64,000 nucleotides of DNA. Origin: Aedes albopictus (taxonomy: Eukaryota > Arthropoda > Insecta > Diptera > Culicidae). Positions 10,430 through 21,356 of this stretch are shown here, one piece after another. The DNA is taken from the NCBI RefSeq assembly GCF_035046485.1, contig NC_085138.1:361525238-361589237 (forward strand). Reading direction: 5' to 3'. How positions within the stretch are numbered: position 1 is the stretch's first letter; each line of letters begins with the position of its first letter. The notes under the pieces were generated by a model. The model saw only the letters and a program-made list of their open reading frames with translations, was not told where the DNA came from and made no database searches. A program made the position numbers and the translations under genes.

Positions 10430-12160
10430 TTTTACTACCCGGATCCGGTTCCGGGTAACTACCGGTTGTACCAAATATGGTCTGACACTATTTTCTTGTT
10501 AACTGTTCATCGGGTTACCAAAAACGCTGCAAAATGATGTGTCGCATGCATGGTATGACAATTCCGGCGGGACACTCGGAACCGGTTTTGGAACACTACC
10601 AGTTGTTTCTAATGTGATCTAAGGCTACTTTCTTGCTAACCGTTCATCAGGTTGTCGCAAAAGCTACGATTTGATGTGTCACATGCCTCTATTTGGATCA
10701 CTTTTACATATGGCCACTTCCGGCCACTCAAAACCGATTCCGAAATATTTGCTGGCCGTTCATTAGGTAATCGAAAAAGCCGCTCTTTGATGTGACCCAT
10801 GTATGGGTTTGGTTCACTTTAAGATTTGACCATTTCGGCAGGATACTTGGATCCGGTTCCGGAACATTACCGGTTCAGATATGGTCTGAGACTATTTTCC
10901 TGCTAATTGTTCATCAGGTTATCGAAAATGTCGTGGTTTGATGTGTCGCATGCATGAGTTTGAATCACTTTTATATTTGGCCTCTTCCGGCGGGATACCC
11001 AGAACCGGTTCTGGAACCCTACCGGTTCAGATATGGTCTGAAATTATTTTCCTGCTTACCGCTCATCAGATTTTCTAAAATTCCGTGGTTCGATGTGTCG
11101 TATGCACGGTTCTCTTTTATATTTGGCCTCTTCCGGCGGGACACCCAGAACCAGTTCCGGAACACTATCGGTTCAGATATGGTCTGAGATTATTTTCCTG
11201 CTTACCGCTCATCAGATTATTGAAAATGCCGTGGTTTGATGTGTCGCATGCATGGGTTTGATTCGCTTGTATATTTGGCCACTTCCGGCGGGACTCTAGC
11301 GGTTCAGATATGGTCTGAGACTATTAACCTACTAAACGTTCATCAGGTTATCGAAAATGTCGTGGTTTGATGTGTCGCATGCATGAGTTTGGTTCATTTT
11401 TATATTTGGCTACTTCCGACGGGACACCCAGAACCGGTTCCGGAACACTACCGGTTCAGATATGGTCTGAAACTGGTTTGCTGCTTACCGCTCATCAGAT
11501 TATCGAGAATGCTGTGGTTTGATGTGTCGCATGCATGGGTTTGTTTCACTTTTACATTTGGCCACTTCCGGCGTGATGTCCGGAACCGGTTCCGGAACAT
11601 ACAAGGTGAGGTATGGTCTGCGACAATTTTCCTGCTTACCGGTCATCAGATTACCGAAAATTCCGTGTTTTGATGTGTCGCATGCATGGGTTTGTTCCAC
11701 TTTTATATTTGGCCACTTTCGGCGGGACACCCAGAACCGGTTCCGGAACATTACCGGTTCAGATATGGTCTGAGACTATTTTCCTGCTTACCGCTCATCA
11801 GATTATTGAAAATTCCGTGTCGCATGCATGGGTTTGTTTCACTTTTTTATCTGGCAACTTCCGGCGGAATGTCCGGAACCGGTTCCGGAACATTACCGGT
11901 TCAGATACGATCAGAGCCAATTTTCCTGCTTACCGCTCATCAGGTTATCGAAAATGCCGCGGTTTGATGTGTCGCATGCATGTGTTTTTTTCACTTTTAT
12001 ATTTGGCCACTTCCGGCGGGATGTCCGGAACCGGTTCCGGAACATTACCGGTTCAGAAATGGTCAGAGACAATTTTCCTGCTTACCGCTCATCAGGATAT
12101 CGAAAATGCCGTGGTTTGATGTGTCGCATGCATGGGTTTGTTGCATTTTCATATCTGGCC
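10430..12160 (+). repeat. Tandem array of a ~151-bp unit, about 12 copies
   Basis: The anchor phrase gatgtgtcgcatgcatg recurs at 10536, 10673, 10789, 10940, 11092, 11238, 11369, 11521, 11672, about 11814, 11966 and 12118. The commonest spacing is 151-152 bp, with shorter units from internal deletions. Each unit also carries 'ggttccggaacattaccgg', itself an inverted repeat. The first three units are most diverged and the last six most alike. Because 151 is one more than a multiple of three, the same peptide phrase (FHFYIWPLPAGCPEPVPE) appears in successive frames. The open frames are thus products of the array. Confidence 0.9.
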
Positions 12161-12333
12161 GCTTACTGGGGTACCGTTCCGGAACACCTAAATGGCCATA
12201 TCTCCGGAACGGCTAGACCGATCCGAACCATTTTCAATAGGAAACAATGGGACCAGATTCCCCGTCGAATGAACCGTCGGTCATTAAAATCGGTTGAGGT
12301 TCACTGCCAAAAAGTGATGTGAGTTTTTTTGTC

Positions 12334-12366
<33 letters not shown>

Positions 12367-12400
12367 ACACACACACACACACACATACACACACACAGAC
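12334..12400 (+). repeat. (CA)n microsatellite
   Basis: An interrupted CA dinucleotide run inside the conserved 3' part of the surrounding repeat element. Confidence 0.95.
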
Positions 12401-12651
12401 ATCACCTCAATTCGTCGAGCTGAGTTGATTGGTATATGTGACTTGACCCTCCGGGCCTTCTATCAAAAAGTCATTTTTGGAGTGAACATATAGCCTTTCC
12501 GGTACACTTAGTGTACGAGAAAGGCAAAAATGAACCCCGTTGGTTTGCATGAGGTGTCGTTCAAACCAACGGGGGTAGACGGTACGAGATGCAAGGAGCA
12601 GATTGCCACCGTAACCGACACAGGTGGCCTTAGTACAGCTACCGGGCGCTA

Positions 12652-12965
12652 CCCAGCTAACACACTATCGCATATGCTGTTGAATAGGATCGAAGACCAC
12701 TTTATCAAGAAGACATCTGGAACTCTGCTATTTTCCCATACAAACGGCAAGCGTCACCGACGGCACCGCCACCTGTTGAGGTAAGGTGATACTTTTGTAT
12801 AAAAGTTTAGCAGTGTGTTGGTGCTAGTATGAAAATTTACTCACACCATCATGAATAGTTCCACCTTGATCCGTGAGCAGCGCTGCTAACAATGACTCCC
12901 GATTTCCAGCAGTGCTGTCAGTCTTCTTGATAAAGTGGCCTTCGATAGGATGCTAAAGCTAAGTT
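12652..12965. mobile_element. Hairpin MITE with CCCAG-type end
   Basis: Left arm phrases 'gaccactttatcaagaagac' and 'ggaactctgct' are mirrored by 'cttcttgataaagtggcctt' and 'agcagtgct' at 12905-12945. The left end CCCAGCTAACAC after TA resembles the CCCAGACAACCAG end of the MITE at 19597. The right terminus and a duplication are not certain. Confidence 0.55.
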
Positions 12966-13515
12966 TCCTGTTCCCACGTAGAGCGCTCAAGTAAAATTCC
13001 TCCTTTTCCGCAAGTAATTTTGACAACTGATGTCACTTTTCCTTACGGAATAATAACACGAACTATTTTTCCGCGCGGAAAAAGGCGCTTGACAGCTTCA
13101 TTTGATTTGCACGGGAAGCGTTACTGGCGTTACATTTTTTTCCTTACTTGCCAACTGCGAACTGCTCAAGTAATTTTGAAGCGGAATCATTACTTGATCA
13201 TTACTTGTCCTATCTTTTTGCACAGTACGTACGAAGTGGAAACTAGCCATCAAGGATGGGAAAAATCATTCATTTATTGCGTATGCCTCACTAACATCCA
13301 CGCACAATCTGATGCGAGTGTGCTTCTCTCCCAGCCAAGCAAAATATTTCCACTTTCATTGTCCAATCTTTCTAATCGCCGAGCACCGGGCGAAGCAAGC
13401 AACGACGGCCGAATGAATCGCTACCGAATCTGAGTGCCGAAGGCGAACGAACCAAGATTGAACGAGTGTTTGCGTACTGAGTCGGGTGCGAGAGCATTTA
13501 TATTGGAACGTTCAC
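12966..13515. other. Unassigned sequence
   Basis: An open frame at 13020-13433 has no recognisable domain. The part after 13330 is GC-richer with gcgaa motifs. Nothing further can be supported. Confidence 0.4.
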
Positions 13516-13518
13516 TTA

Positions 13519-13690
13519 CCCGACGTCTCCGCTAGACAGAAATGTCTTGCCATTTTGCTGCCAGAAAGAGAAAACGTAACAGAAATGATCAACACCGCTG
13601 CTTTCCATGCAAACAGCGAGAGAACATTTCTGTCATGACACATCTGTCCAGTAAAATGGCAAGACATTTCTGTCTAGTGGAGACGTCGGG
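13519..13690. mobile_element. TTA-flanked hairpin MITE (PIF/Harbinger-like)
   Basis: Ends CCCGACGTCTCCGCTAGACA and the complement of TGTCTAGTGGAGACGTCGGG form about 40-bp inverted arms with one mismatch in the first 36, flanked by TTA at 13516-13518 and 13691-13693. 172 bp, non-coding. Confidence 0.88.
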
Positions 13691-14004
13691 TTAGCGTTCA
13701 GTGGAAGCATTCAGTACTGGGAATTGAATCAGTGAGTGCGTTTTGATTCAATCAGCTGAATGCCACTCGGTAGTTGAGAGAGCGAACGTTCTTTTCGTAT
13801 ACACCGATGCAAGCTGATTTATTTCGAACTCTATTTGTTTCTCTCCTGATTCGCTTCGGTGGCGTCGGTGGCGAGCCATTTGTGTTGCGTTCATTCTTAG
13901 TGCGCCGGGCTCTCACTCAGCATTGGGTTGTTGGCGTTCTTTTTGCTATTATGCATCGCCGGTATTCGGGTGAGCGAATGAGTTTTCCCATGCTTGCTAG
14001 CCAT

Positions 14005-14117
14005 AAAGTGGAGGCGATATGCGTACACTTTACACGTGGTTAAATGGAAGCATGTACGCATATGGCCTCCAATTTAGCATCTTATTCTACATCATATACG
14101 ACTTCGTATTGGCTGGG
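14005..14117. mobile_element. Truncated copy of the CCCAG MITE family
   Basis: Contains 'ataaagtggaggcgatatgc' and 'acgcatatggcctccaattt' followed by 'agcatcttat' and a right end ggctggg then TA, parallel to the complete copy at 19597-19751. The left arm outside 14005 does not match, so about a third of the element is lost. Confidence 0.65.
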
Positions 14118-14186
14118 TAACCATCGGTATACCAACTGACCAGTGAACACGAGCCACCAGAGGTTTGCGTGAGGTATCCAGAACCG

Positions 14187-14539
14187 AAACAAAAGTCATG
14201 GAGCTGCAAAGACCCTGACAGGAGCAAGTTGTGCATGTGATGTAGAGGCGAAGAACATAAGGCAAAAGGCTGCAAGAGCCCTCCCAAGTGTGCTGGATTT
14301 GTTCCGGGAAATCCGCGAACAGCAAGCATCCAACGAAAGGCCCAAGGTGCCGGCCTTGAGAAAAGCCAAAGCTGACAAGGCGCAGTACGGGTAACACGGC
14401 TGAACCTGACCACTACTGGGACGCAGCCCAGCAACTGCTGTGTCAGGCAGTTGCTAAGTGGAGGACGGAAACCGCCATCATAGCGGACCCATACCGAGTA
14501 ATCGCCGGCTACGGTAACTCGGTAACGGATGGGTTATAA
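14187..14539 (+). pseudogene. Non-LTR retrotransposon remnant: gag zinc knuckle and start of endonuclease
   Basis: The frame from 14199 reads WSCKDPDRSKLC and then a CCHC knuckle CM*CRGEEHKAKGC: spacing C-x2-C-x4-H-x4-C is kept but a stop replaces one residue. This is the gag-like ORF1 C-terminus of R1/Jockey-type elements. At 14402-14536 another frame reads YWDAAQQLLCQAV and IIADPYRVIAGYGNSVTDG, the start of the apurinic endonuclease domain of ORF2, ending in a stop at 14537. The ORF1/ORF2 order and spacing match a real element, but both frames are broken. Confidence 0.7.
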
Positions 14540-15795
14540 AATATACCCAGTGTGAAGGTTGCTTGAGATCACAACAATAAGCTTGGCTCCCGCTCTAATC
14601 CCCCTCTCAACCACCCACTCAAAACAACCAAATCGGACGGCGCACAGTGAGGTGTAACTTGGTCAAACCAGCAAAAGCAAATCTGCAAAAAAGAGCCATT
14701 TTAAAAAGCAGACATACCTTAGTATTTTTGCACCCACGTGGTTTATTGAATCTGCTCACCGACACAATTTGTTCTTATAAAACATTTTGGAAATCATTTA
14801 AATTCATGCTTTGCCCAATATTATTAAAATTATTCCCATTGTGCGCCGCTTTATTCACGTTTTTTGACAACTCTCTCCTCTCTACTCTCACACTTTCTCT
14901 CTCTGGGTGTAGAAAACTACCGTGTTATGGGGTAATATTAGTGTGTGCAATTTTTACTCATATACAGCGACCGATTGTTCTGTTACTTAGTGTAATCATA
15001 TTGGCAGTATGATCTTTAAAATAGTTACAATGTTTGGCAAAAATACAGCCTTGTTTCGCGATAAACGCGTACAGCGGTTGGATCAATTTTACCCTGCGTT
15101 GAACAACATCACCCAGTTTCACGGTACGTTTTTCCGTTCTGACGAACCGCGGTTAAAATTGATTCGAGTTTTCGACCAAAAAAGTGGAAAACGCGTCGGT
15201 TTTTCGCGATAAACGGCTGGTTAGGCGAAAGTAAATATAGTTTCAAATAATCGATCAACTTATCTCAGTGCTATGTTGTATGGACGATTAATAAAAAGTG
15301 ATTTAAAAAAAATTGGAGACGTACTTGCCGAAGATAAAAAGTGCAGTGAGTGCTTCTTTTTGGCACGAAATTGTGGAAATAAAGTGAAAAATTAAAAGTA
15401 GTGCTTCCCGATGGATGAGAAATATAGTTGTCAACCACAAGTAGCAACCTGAGTGCATTTCTACAAGGTAAACAAGAAAAATTTAGAGAATTTGTTCACC
15501 ACCCTCCACGCTATTCGATGCCTGTGGTGAGGGGAGTGAGGTGTAAGGGGGAAACTGGCTGCCATACTCGCTGCCATTTTGAAACCCCTGCAACTATGTC
15601 CTTAAGAGTCTGTGTCAACATCCTACGGGCGGGGGCTTGTGTTCGGCAAAGTCAAAGGGGTCTTCTTCTGTAACTGCTGTGTACCTCCGGGGTAGTAGAT
15701 CGAGCAGTTCACGCAGATGCTGTGCTGTATGACGACGAGCCCGCAGTGGGGGTAGTGGATGACTTCAATACCTATGCCGTATAATGGGGAATCCG
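14540..15795. other. Unassigned sequence
   Basis: Open frames at 14647-15012, 15009-15212 and 15428-15673 show no known motif. The sequence gcgataaacgcgtac near 15060 is partly echoed at about 15206 (cgcgataaacggctgg). No transposon termini found. Confidence 0.4.
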
Positions 15796-15799
15796 TTTC

Positions 15800-16262
15800 A
15801 GCAACCAGCGGATTTAGATTTTGTTAAACGCACTGATCATGCTACATGTCGATCTGGCTAAGGTCGGCTCAAAACCGAACGCATTGTAGCAGGAAATCGA
15901 GCATACTTTGTACTCATCAGAACTCACGATAGAACAAAGTTGATCGCCGCACGAAGTTAACCGTCTTCAAAACGCTAATTAGACCGGTAATTCTCTGTGA
16001 ACACGAAGCATGAACTATGCGTGCAGAGGACCAACGCGCCTTTAGAGTTTTCGAACGGAAGGTGTTGCGTACCATCTACGGCGGAGTGCAGAAGGAAGAG
16101 GGACCGTGGAGTAGGTGATTGAATCACGAGCTGCATCGTCTGTAAAGAGCACCAACTATTGTCCACACCGCGAAAATCGGGAGGCTACCATGGGCGGGAC
16201 ACGTCACCAGGATGTCGGATAACAACCCGGTGAAAATGGTTTCGATGGCAATGACTGGAGTC
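15800..16262 (+). pseudogene. C-terminal part of a Jockey/CR1-type non-LTR ORF2, decayed
   Basis: Across frames the sequence reads RAEDQRAFRVFERKVLRTIYGGVQ, then NHELHRL, EPTIVHTAKIGRL and WAGHVTRMSDNNPVKMV. This order is the post-reverse-transcriptase C-terminal region of a very widespread dipteran element, often mis-annotated as a host gene. Upstream, 'gtcggctc' and 'caggaaatcgagcatacttt' match the start of the same region. There are stops (for example in the 'gtaggtgattgaatc' part) and indels. The reverse transcriptase core itself is absent. Confidence 0.75.
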
Positions 16263-16359
16263 GCGGCGAGTCTCCATGGGCCCAGTCAAATGGAGACGAC
16301 TCATACGTACAGCAGAGGACACTCAGGCCTTAGTCTGACCAGAAAGGTAAGTACATATG

Positions 16360-17460
16360 TAACACCAAGCCTCGAACAAAAGAACAATGCTCGCTCCATC
16401 TCAGACAAAACGAACACGTAAAATCAGTTGACAAAAATCCCCCACTGCACATGCGCTTTCCACACAATCAGCATCAATAAGTACAGTACACGATCTTAAC
16501 CACCAAACCGCGTGGCCAAACATTGCTGCGTTTTCAACCAAGCCGCCGGAATCCACGTCCGCAACACCATCCAACCAACAACGCCTAGCATGGGTCAGCA
16601 GCGTCAGCGCTTCCCTGTTCTCCTCCGGGCTGGGCTGGCTGTTGTCTCATCGACTGAAATTACTTAATTATAGAATGATTGACAGTGTGGTGTCGCGCGG
16701 GTCCGACCATAAGAGACATGCCGAACCGGTCGAAAATCTCGAACAAATCTCCGTCAACCGGCGGCGTGGCGCAAGCACACGCACTGTGAACTCACGCACG
16801 AACCGCGCCGCCAAAAGTATTGCACATTTTGACCCGAAAATCGAAAGTGTCTTTTCGCTCTCCGCGCGGTCCGCAACGCACACACGTCATCGCGAGTGCG
16901 CATGCGCCAGTCAGTGTTCTTGAAGAATAAGAATCGGGCGAATCACGCGGCGCGCGGTCACGGAAGAACCGCTGCTGAACAGAACGAACGACCGGGCCGG
17001 GAGAAATGGGAAGAAGCAGAGAGAGCGTGATCGCGCGCTTCTCAGCGAGTGATCGACGTTGCTCGCGGATTGGTACCGACCGTGGACGCGTGGCGGCGCC
17101 CTACGGCTAACGGTCAATTTTTGCGCTGCTGCTGATGTTGTTGTTTATTTATTTATTTACCAACTCACACACAGGGACACGTCGTCAATTAAATTGCATT
17201 AGGTGGGCTTTTGCGATCGGTCAGTCAGCCAACCAGCAGTTAAGCGGTAGCGTAAACGTATAGCGGTAAGTAATAGCTGGTGCGGCGAAGTAATGCGATG
17301 CGATACGGTGACCACCACTGGAACGTATCGGTCATTTTCGGCCGGCTGACAGCGTAGTCATCGTCGGTCGGCTACCGCGGACAACGGTGGAGAGAAAGAG
17401 AAAGGGAAATCGATAGCGTCGAGCTTGTCACTGCCGAAGTAGAGCAATGGCGTAGTTAGG
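16360..17460. other. GC/CpG-rich island, possible host promoter or 5' UTR
   Basis: Rich in CpG (gcgcgcggtc, gatcgcgcgctt, ggcggcgcc) with no transposon signature, in strong contrast to the AT-rich surroundings. Triplet runs (gctgctgctgatgttgttg) and short Inr-like tcagt sites (near 16912 and 17220) are present. Which strand is transcribed, if any, cannot be told. Open frames at 16642-17117 overlap on both strands and have no known domain. Confidence 0.3.
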
Positions 17461-18085
17461 AATATAGAGGGGGCGAGTGACAAAGCAATGCATAGATAAC
17501 CGTACACATCGTAGTTGCTACTCCGTGATTGACCAGAACAATCGAAGTTGCACAGAGATCAAATTAATGGTGCTACACACTCTCAATGTGCACAATTCGA
17601 GAATTCAATATTTTAAAGTCAATAACGGCGCCGGCCACGTCCTTACGGTCATCGGAAAAGGGGAAGGAATGTTACTTCGACAACCGTTGTTACAAGAAAC
17701 CGTGGAATCCACAGCATCCCACAGTTGTCTCGGGAAGGAGTATTTGTTAGTAGGATGGAGTAAGGTGTGGATCTTGGAGCCACCTCTGGTAGGTGATATG
17801 ATCCACTAGTCAAATAGAAATACACGCCGCGGTTTTCATCCCGATTATGATTTATTTGATAGCGATAGTAAGGGCAATGCAAATACGTCAACGATCGTTC
17901 TATATTAAACCGCATTGATCGTTTACACAACCGTGAAAACCGACTTTCTCACGAGAGTTATCGCGCGCTTCAATATTCGCGTTCCCATCTTCCTACCGAG
18001 AAAACCAACCGACTCACGGAAATAGTCGCCTGTTTCCCACAGTATTGATCTTAGAGTATACGGAGAATAAACTTTCAAGCTTAGA
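17461..18085. other. Unassigned sequence
   Basis: Overlapping open frames of about 100 codons on both strands (17477-17809 plus, 17649-17930 minus) show no known motif. No termini or duplications seen. Confidence 0.4.
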
Positions 18086-18193
18086 TACCGTCGTTGGGGG
18101 TGAGAATGGGTCAAAAAATGATCCTCAAAGATTTTTCGTTAAATAACAAATGCAATTGAAGTCAGAATAACTTTTTATTTGGTAGGTACACTA

Positions 18194-18442
18194 CTCGTCA
18201 TAAGTACGGACTCACAAAAAATATTGCAACAATATTGCATCACATTGACTCACCTCAATATCTCCAAAACCTTAGGACTTACAAAGATGCTGTCTTCAGC
18301 AAAGTTATTCAGAAGCCAAAAAGCAACAACTTTTCTGAAGGCGGCATTTTTATAGGTGATCTGGTTTTTGAGATATCGAGGTGAGTCAGGGTGATGCAAT
18401 ATTGTTGCAATACTTTTTGTGAGTCCGTACTTATGACGGGTT
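18194..18442. mobile_element. Hairpin MITE with ~80-bp inverted arms
   Basis: Left arm from cgtcataagtacggactcac through 'gcaacaatattgcat' and 'gactcacctcaatatctcc' is mirrored by 'gagatatcgaggtgagtc' and 'gagtccgtacttatgacg' at the right. About 249 bp, nested inside the 18088 element. The target duplication is unclear. Confidence 0.75.
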
Positions 18443-18503
18443 CCAGAGTAGAGGAAAAGATCTCAACAATAGCATATTTTGATATGGAGATCAAAAAGAG
18501 ATA

Positions 18504-18692
18504 TGGGTTTGATTGACATAAGAGATAAAAGATCTAAAAATAAAATCAGAAATTTACTCCTGGAACATCATCATAATATCATATTAAGATTTTGTAAGAC
18601 CTAATCAATAGCAGCGAGCTATTCGTTTGATCTTCCAGGAACATTTTTCAGATATTATTTTCAGATCTTTTATCTCTTATATCAATCAAACC
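18504..18692. mobile_element. Hairpin MITE
   Basis: Inverted arms gggtttgattgacataagag (left) and ttatatcaatcaaacc (right) continue into 'ataaaagatct' and 'agatcttttat'. Nested in the 18088 element. The central part also pairs in places (ctcctggaac with cttccaggaac). Confidence 0.65.
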
Positions 18693-19596
18693 AATATTAC
18701 GTTTTGATCAGTATTTCACCTCTACCCGGGTTGTGTATACTCTTCTATATTGTTATGATGGTTTAGCAAAAAAGTACCAAATTATATGGATGTTTTACTA
18801 AACTACAAGTGATTGAAAATTGACCCAATCTCACCCTTTAGAGGGGGTCAGAATGGGTCAAAGTATTCGAAGTCGCTTATCCAAGAAGCTAAGTTAACTA
18901 TATTAATCAAAGCTAGTAAACTTACTTGAAATACAATGTAACCATGACGAATAAAATGTAATGTGGTCCTAAAAGATGATCAATCCACCTAAAAGGACTA
19001 ATACAGCCGAACAGTTGTTGAAGTTTGATAAGACAAGTTTTATAACACCATTTTAGCCACCAATAATGATCCTAAAATAATTTTTAACCTGCGTGAGGTT
19101 GTCGTGGGTGTAGTTGGGGGTTAGGTTTTAAAATTTCAACGAGAGAGGAGCACATTGAAAAATTTGTTGAAAGTATAATGCATAAGAAATTTTGGATCAA
19201 ACCCGCCGTTATAAACGCTTACGTAAATGATGATGGGCACCTACATATATTGTCAAGTCAAGTGACTCCGTATTAAGATAAAGGGTCGTTCAAATTTCAT
19301 GTTACACAACCTTTCACATTTTTAAACCCTCTCGCGTAATAGCTCTTAATTGTTTTTATATAAATTGTAATGTGTATTTTATGAATGACCACTTTATGAC
19401 GCTCATAATTCATAAAATTAAAGTTCAATACTCAGTGAAAAATTTCGTAAGCCTTCTTGTTCGTCATTCCATGTTCAACCGCTTTCTAACATTGTGCTAA
19501 GCTAACGGCTTACAAATTTCTATAGTTCCTGGATATACTCCCTGGTACGTTCATGTCTTATTCTTGTACATATGTAGTTTGAAAAATTAGTAAGTA

Positions 19597-19751
19597 CCCA
19601 GACAACCAGTAATCGTATAAGATGTTGCATAAGATGATAAAGTGGAGGCCATATGCGTGCATGCCTCCATTTAGGCGCATGTAAAATGTACGCATATCAC
19701 CTCCAATTTAACATCTTATTCAACAGCTTAAACGATGACTGGTTGACTGGG
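19597..19751. mobile_element. CCCAG-family hairpin MITE, complete, TA-flanked
   Basis: The arms CCCAGACAACCAGTAATCG and the complement of the right end (CCCAGTCAACCAGTCATCG) carry on through 'aagatgttg', 'ggaggccatatgcg' and their mirrors. TA flanks at 19595-19596 and 19752-19753. 155 bp. A truncated relative is at 14005. Confidence 0.85.
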
Positions 19752-19869
19752 TAGACTAGAAGAGCGCAATTCAGTTTAGATAGTGAGCTTACGATGTTGC
19801 AGTGCACTGAAAAACATCAGATGAGTAAAAGAGATGCCCCAGCACATGAGTTTATTGCTATAACAGATT

Positions 19870-20051
19870 ATTATTATTATTATCTGTATTAACGAGACTT
19901 TTAGCCCTAGGTAAGTTTTTCTCGGGACCCACGGTTTACTTCCCTTCCGAAAGAAGAACTCACATTTTGCGAGTTTGTCGGGTGTGAGATTCGATCTCAG
20001 GTCCTCGGCGTGATAGTCAAGTGTTCTAACCATTACACCAGGTCCTCTCCC
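19870..20051 (-). mobile_element. tRNA-derived SINE with 14-bp target duplication
   Basis: On the minus strand the head reads ggacctggtgtaatggttag, with an A-box match TGGTGTAATGG, then a weaker B-box (agatcgaatct), a body with 'ttctttcggaagggaag', and a (TAA)n tail. The 14-bp tgctataacagatt flanks it at 19856-19869 and 20052-20065. A long duplication and simple tail mean it was copied by a LINE. A minus-strand open frame across it has no meaning as protein. Confidence 0.88.
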
Positions 20052-20689
20052 TGCTATAACAGATTTTAAGTATGGAACATATGAACATACTCGCTTGGCT
20101 TTTTAGTGAAACAACATTTACGTAAAAAATCTTGCTTCTACGGAAGTATGGTAAATACAGTACCACTCGAACGTCGAATAGGTGGGCTCGTACACTGGAT
20201 ATCAAGTAATTTTTTTTTCTTTATGGTTGTGTGTACTCAATTTTTAGCTTGACCCAATCTCACCCCCATTCCTAACGTTAAGACAAAAGTTCAAACATGT
20301 TGATTTTTTAAACATAAAATCAATTGACAGCCAGCAATTTACAATACATAAACTAGGTTATACATAAGGCTAACCACTTACAAGAAAATTTATGGTAAGG
20401 TACTTGTGTAAACATTACGAAGGAGGAATTTTTTTTTAGAGTGATTATCTACTAGTGTCATCATCAAAGTTTAGCCACAAATTTAACAAAAAACTATTTT
20501 TGCTAAAAGTCCTATTCTGCATCATAACGTGTAAAAATGAGTACTCTTTGAAATACTGAAAGGTTTTCAATAATAGTTTTTGATATTTGAAATGATATTC
20601 CAATTTTTATTTTTTTCCGTTTTGACCCAATCTCACCCCCTAGACGGTAGCTATTTCGACACTTGCAAGCATGCGAATCAGTGCTGTCA

Positions 20690-21240
20690 TGGTAAAATCA
20701 GAGCTGGTTACTCAAGGTATTCAAATTTCAGTGATCTCTCAAAAATGTTTTAGGGGTTACTTCCAGAATTCCACCAATACTAGTCTACGATTTCTGCAGA
20801 CATTTTTTAAATAAATTTATTTTCTAATTTTTCTAGAAATCATTACAAAAAATACTCAATCATTTTTTCCTTGGGATTACTTATAGAGCTCCTCCATAAT
20901 TTTTATTTATGAGATTTAGGCGGGGTTTATCTTTAGGTATTCTCCTAGGCATTCATCCAGGAATTGCTCCAGAAATAATTTCAGAAATTGTTTCTGGAAC
21001 CTTTGTCCAAGAATTCCTACAAAAACTTTCATGATTTTTTTCTACGAGAATTCCTTTTGAGATATCTCCAGGAGTATTTTCAGAGATTCCTTAAAAAAAT
21101 CTTCCAGGGATCCCACAGAAGTTATTCCTTATCTTCTGAATTCCACCAGTGAAAGTCTACGATTTCTGCATACATTTTTGAAGAGATTCCTTAACGAATA
21201 TTTCTAGTAATCCCACCAAAAATTTATCAAGCATTTTCAA
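20690..21240. repeat. Degenerate phrase repeat, fourth block
   Basis: Phrases such as ttccaccaatactagtctacgatttctgcagac (here) and a second close version near 21138, with ttcctccagaaat-like units, continue the style of the 3.9-8.5 kb field. Confidence 0.7.
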
Positions 21241-21356
21241 GACATTGCACCGTCTTCAACCAAAAGTTACACAGGCTGATCGATCACTAACATTAGGCTA
21301 CAGACAACACACGAAACACCCAGTGGTTTAGTGGAGAATATTCCGTTTAACCAAAA
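21241..21356 (-). mobile_element. Fragment of a tRNA-Ser-like SINE (body/tail part)
   Basis: The sequence 'ctacagacaacacacgaaac', 'cccagtgg' and 'tattccgttt' matches, with scattered differences, the body of the fuller SINE at 35050-35275. The tRNA-like head is missing. Confidence 0.55.

Larger units (their letters stand above)
9118..12528 (+). mobile_element. Aedes repeat element with GCCTTTCTCGT ends and internal tandem array
   Basis: The left end is tgcctttctcgtgc (about 9118) and the right end is acgagaaaggc (about 12512-12525), giving short inverted ends. The right part has the fixed order array, then 'cggttgaggttcactgcc', then a (CA)n run, then 'ctccgggccttctatc', then the end. I recognise these blocks as a very common Aedes repeat but cannot name its superfamily. 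No coding domain is visible. A palindromic MITE (9495-9955) is inserted near the left end. Confidence 0.6.
8883..12582. mobile_element. 3.7-kb TA-flanked element, CCGT-type ends, with nested insertions
   Basis: The left end CCGTCTGCCCCCGTTGGTTT and the right end (complement CCGTCTACCCCCGTTGGTTT) match at all but one position over 22 bp, with TA at 8881-8882 and 12583-12584. The terminal phrase recurs inside the right end (ccccgttggtttg near 12535), giving an inverted/direct repeat arrangement. No transposase is seen. Nearly all of the interior is the later Aedes repeat element at 9118-12528, so the original element was only a few hundred bp. Tc1/mariner-like mobilisation is inferred from the TA duplication. 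Confidence 0.8.
18088..20647. mobile_element. 2.56-kb TA-flanked element, CCGT-type ends with repeated terminal phrase
   Basis: The left end CCGTCGTTGGGGGTGAGAAT and right end (complement CCGTCTAGGGGGTGAGATTG) are inverted, both continuing to tgggtcaaaa, with TA at 18086-18087 and 20648-20649. The phrase gacccaatctcaccc recurs inside at 18824, 20248 and 20626, and gggggt-c/g-agaatgggtca at 18095 and 18843. The organisation is therefore inverted ends plus internal direct repeats. No transposase is recognised. Three hairpin MITEs and one SINE lie inside it. Confidence 0.8.

Noticed and set aside
10430..12160. Possible CRISPR-like repeat/spacer pattern
   Set aside because: Units are contiguous and similar throughout, with no variable spacers, and the genome is eukaryotic.
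10954..12322. Series of overlapping open frames up to 168 codons
   Set aside because: All come from the ~151-bp tandem array and repeat one phrase in rotating frames; no known family.
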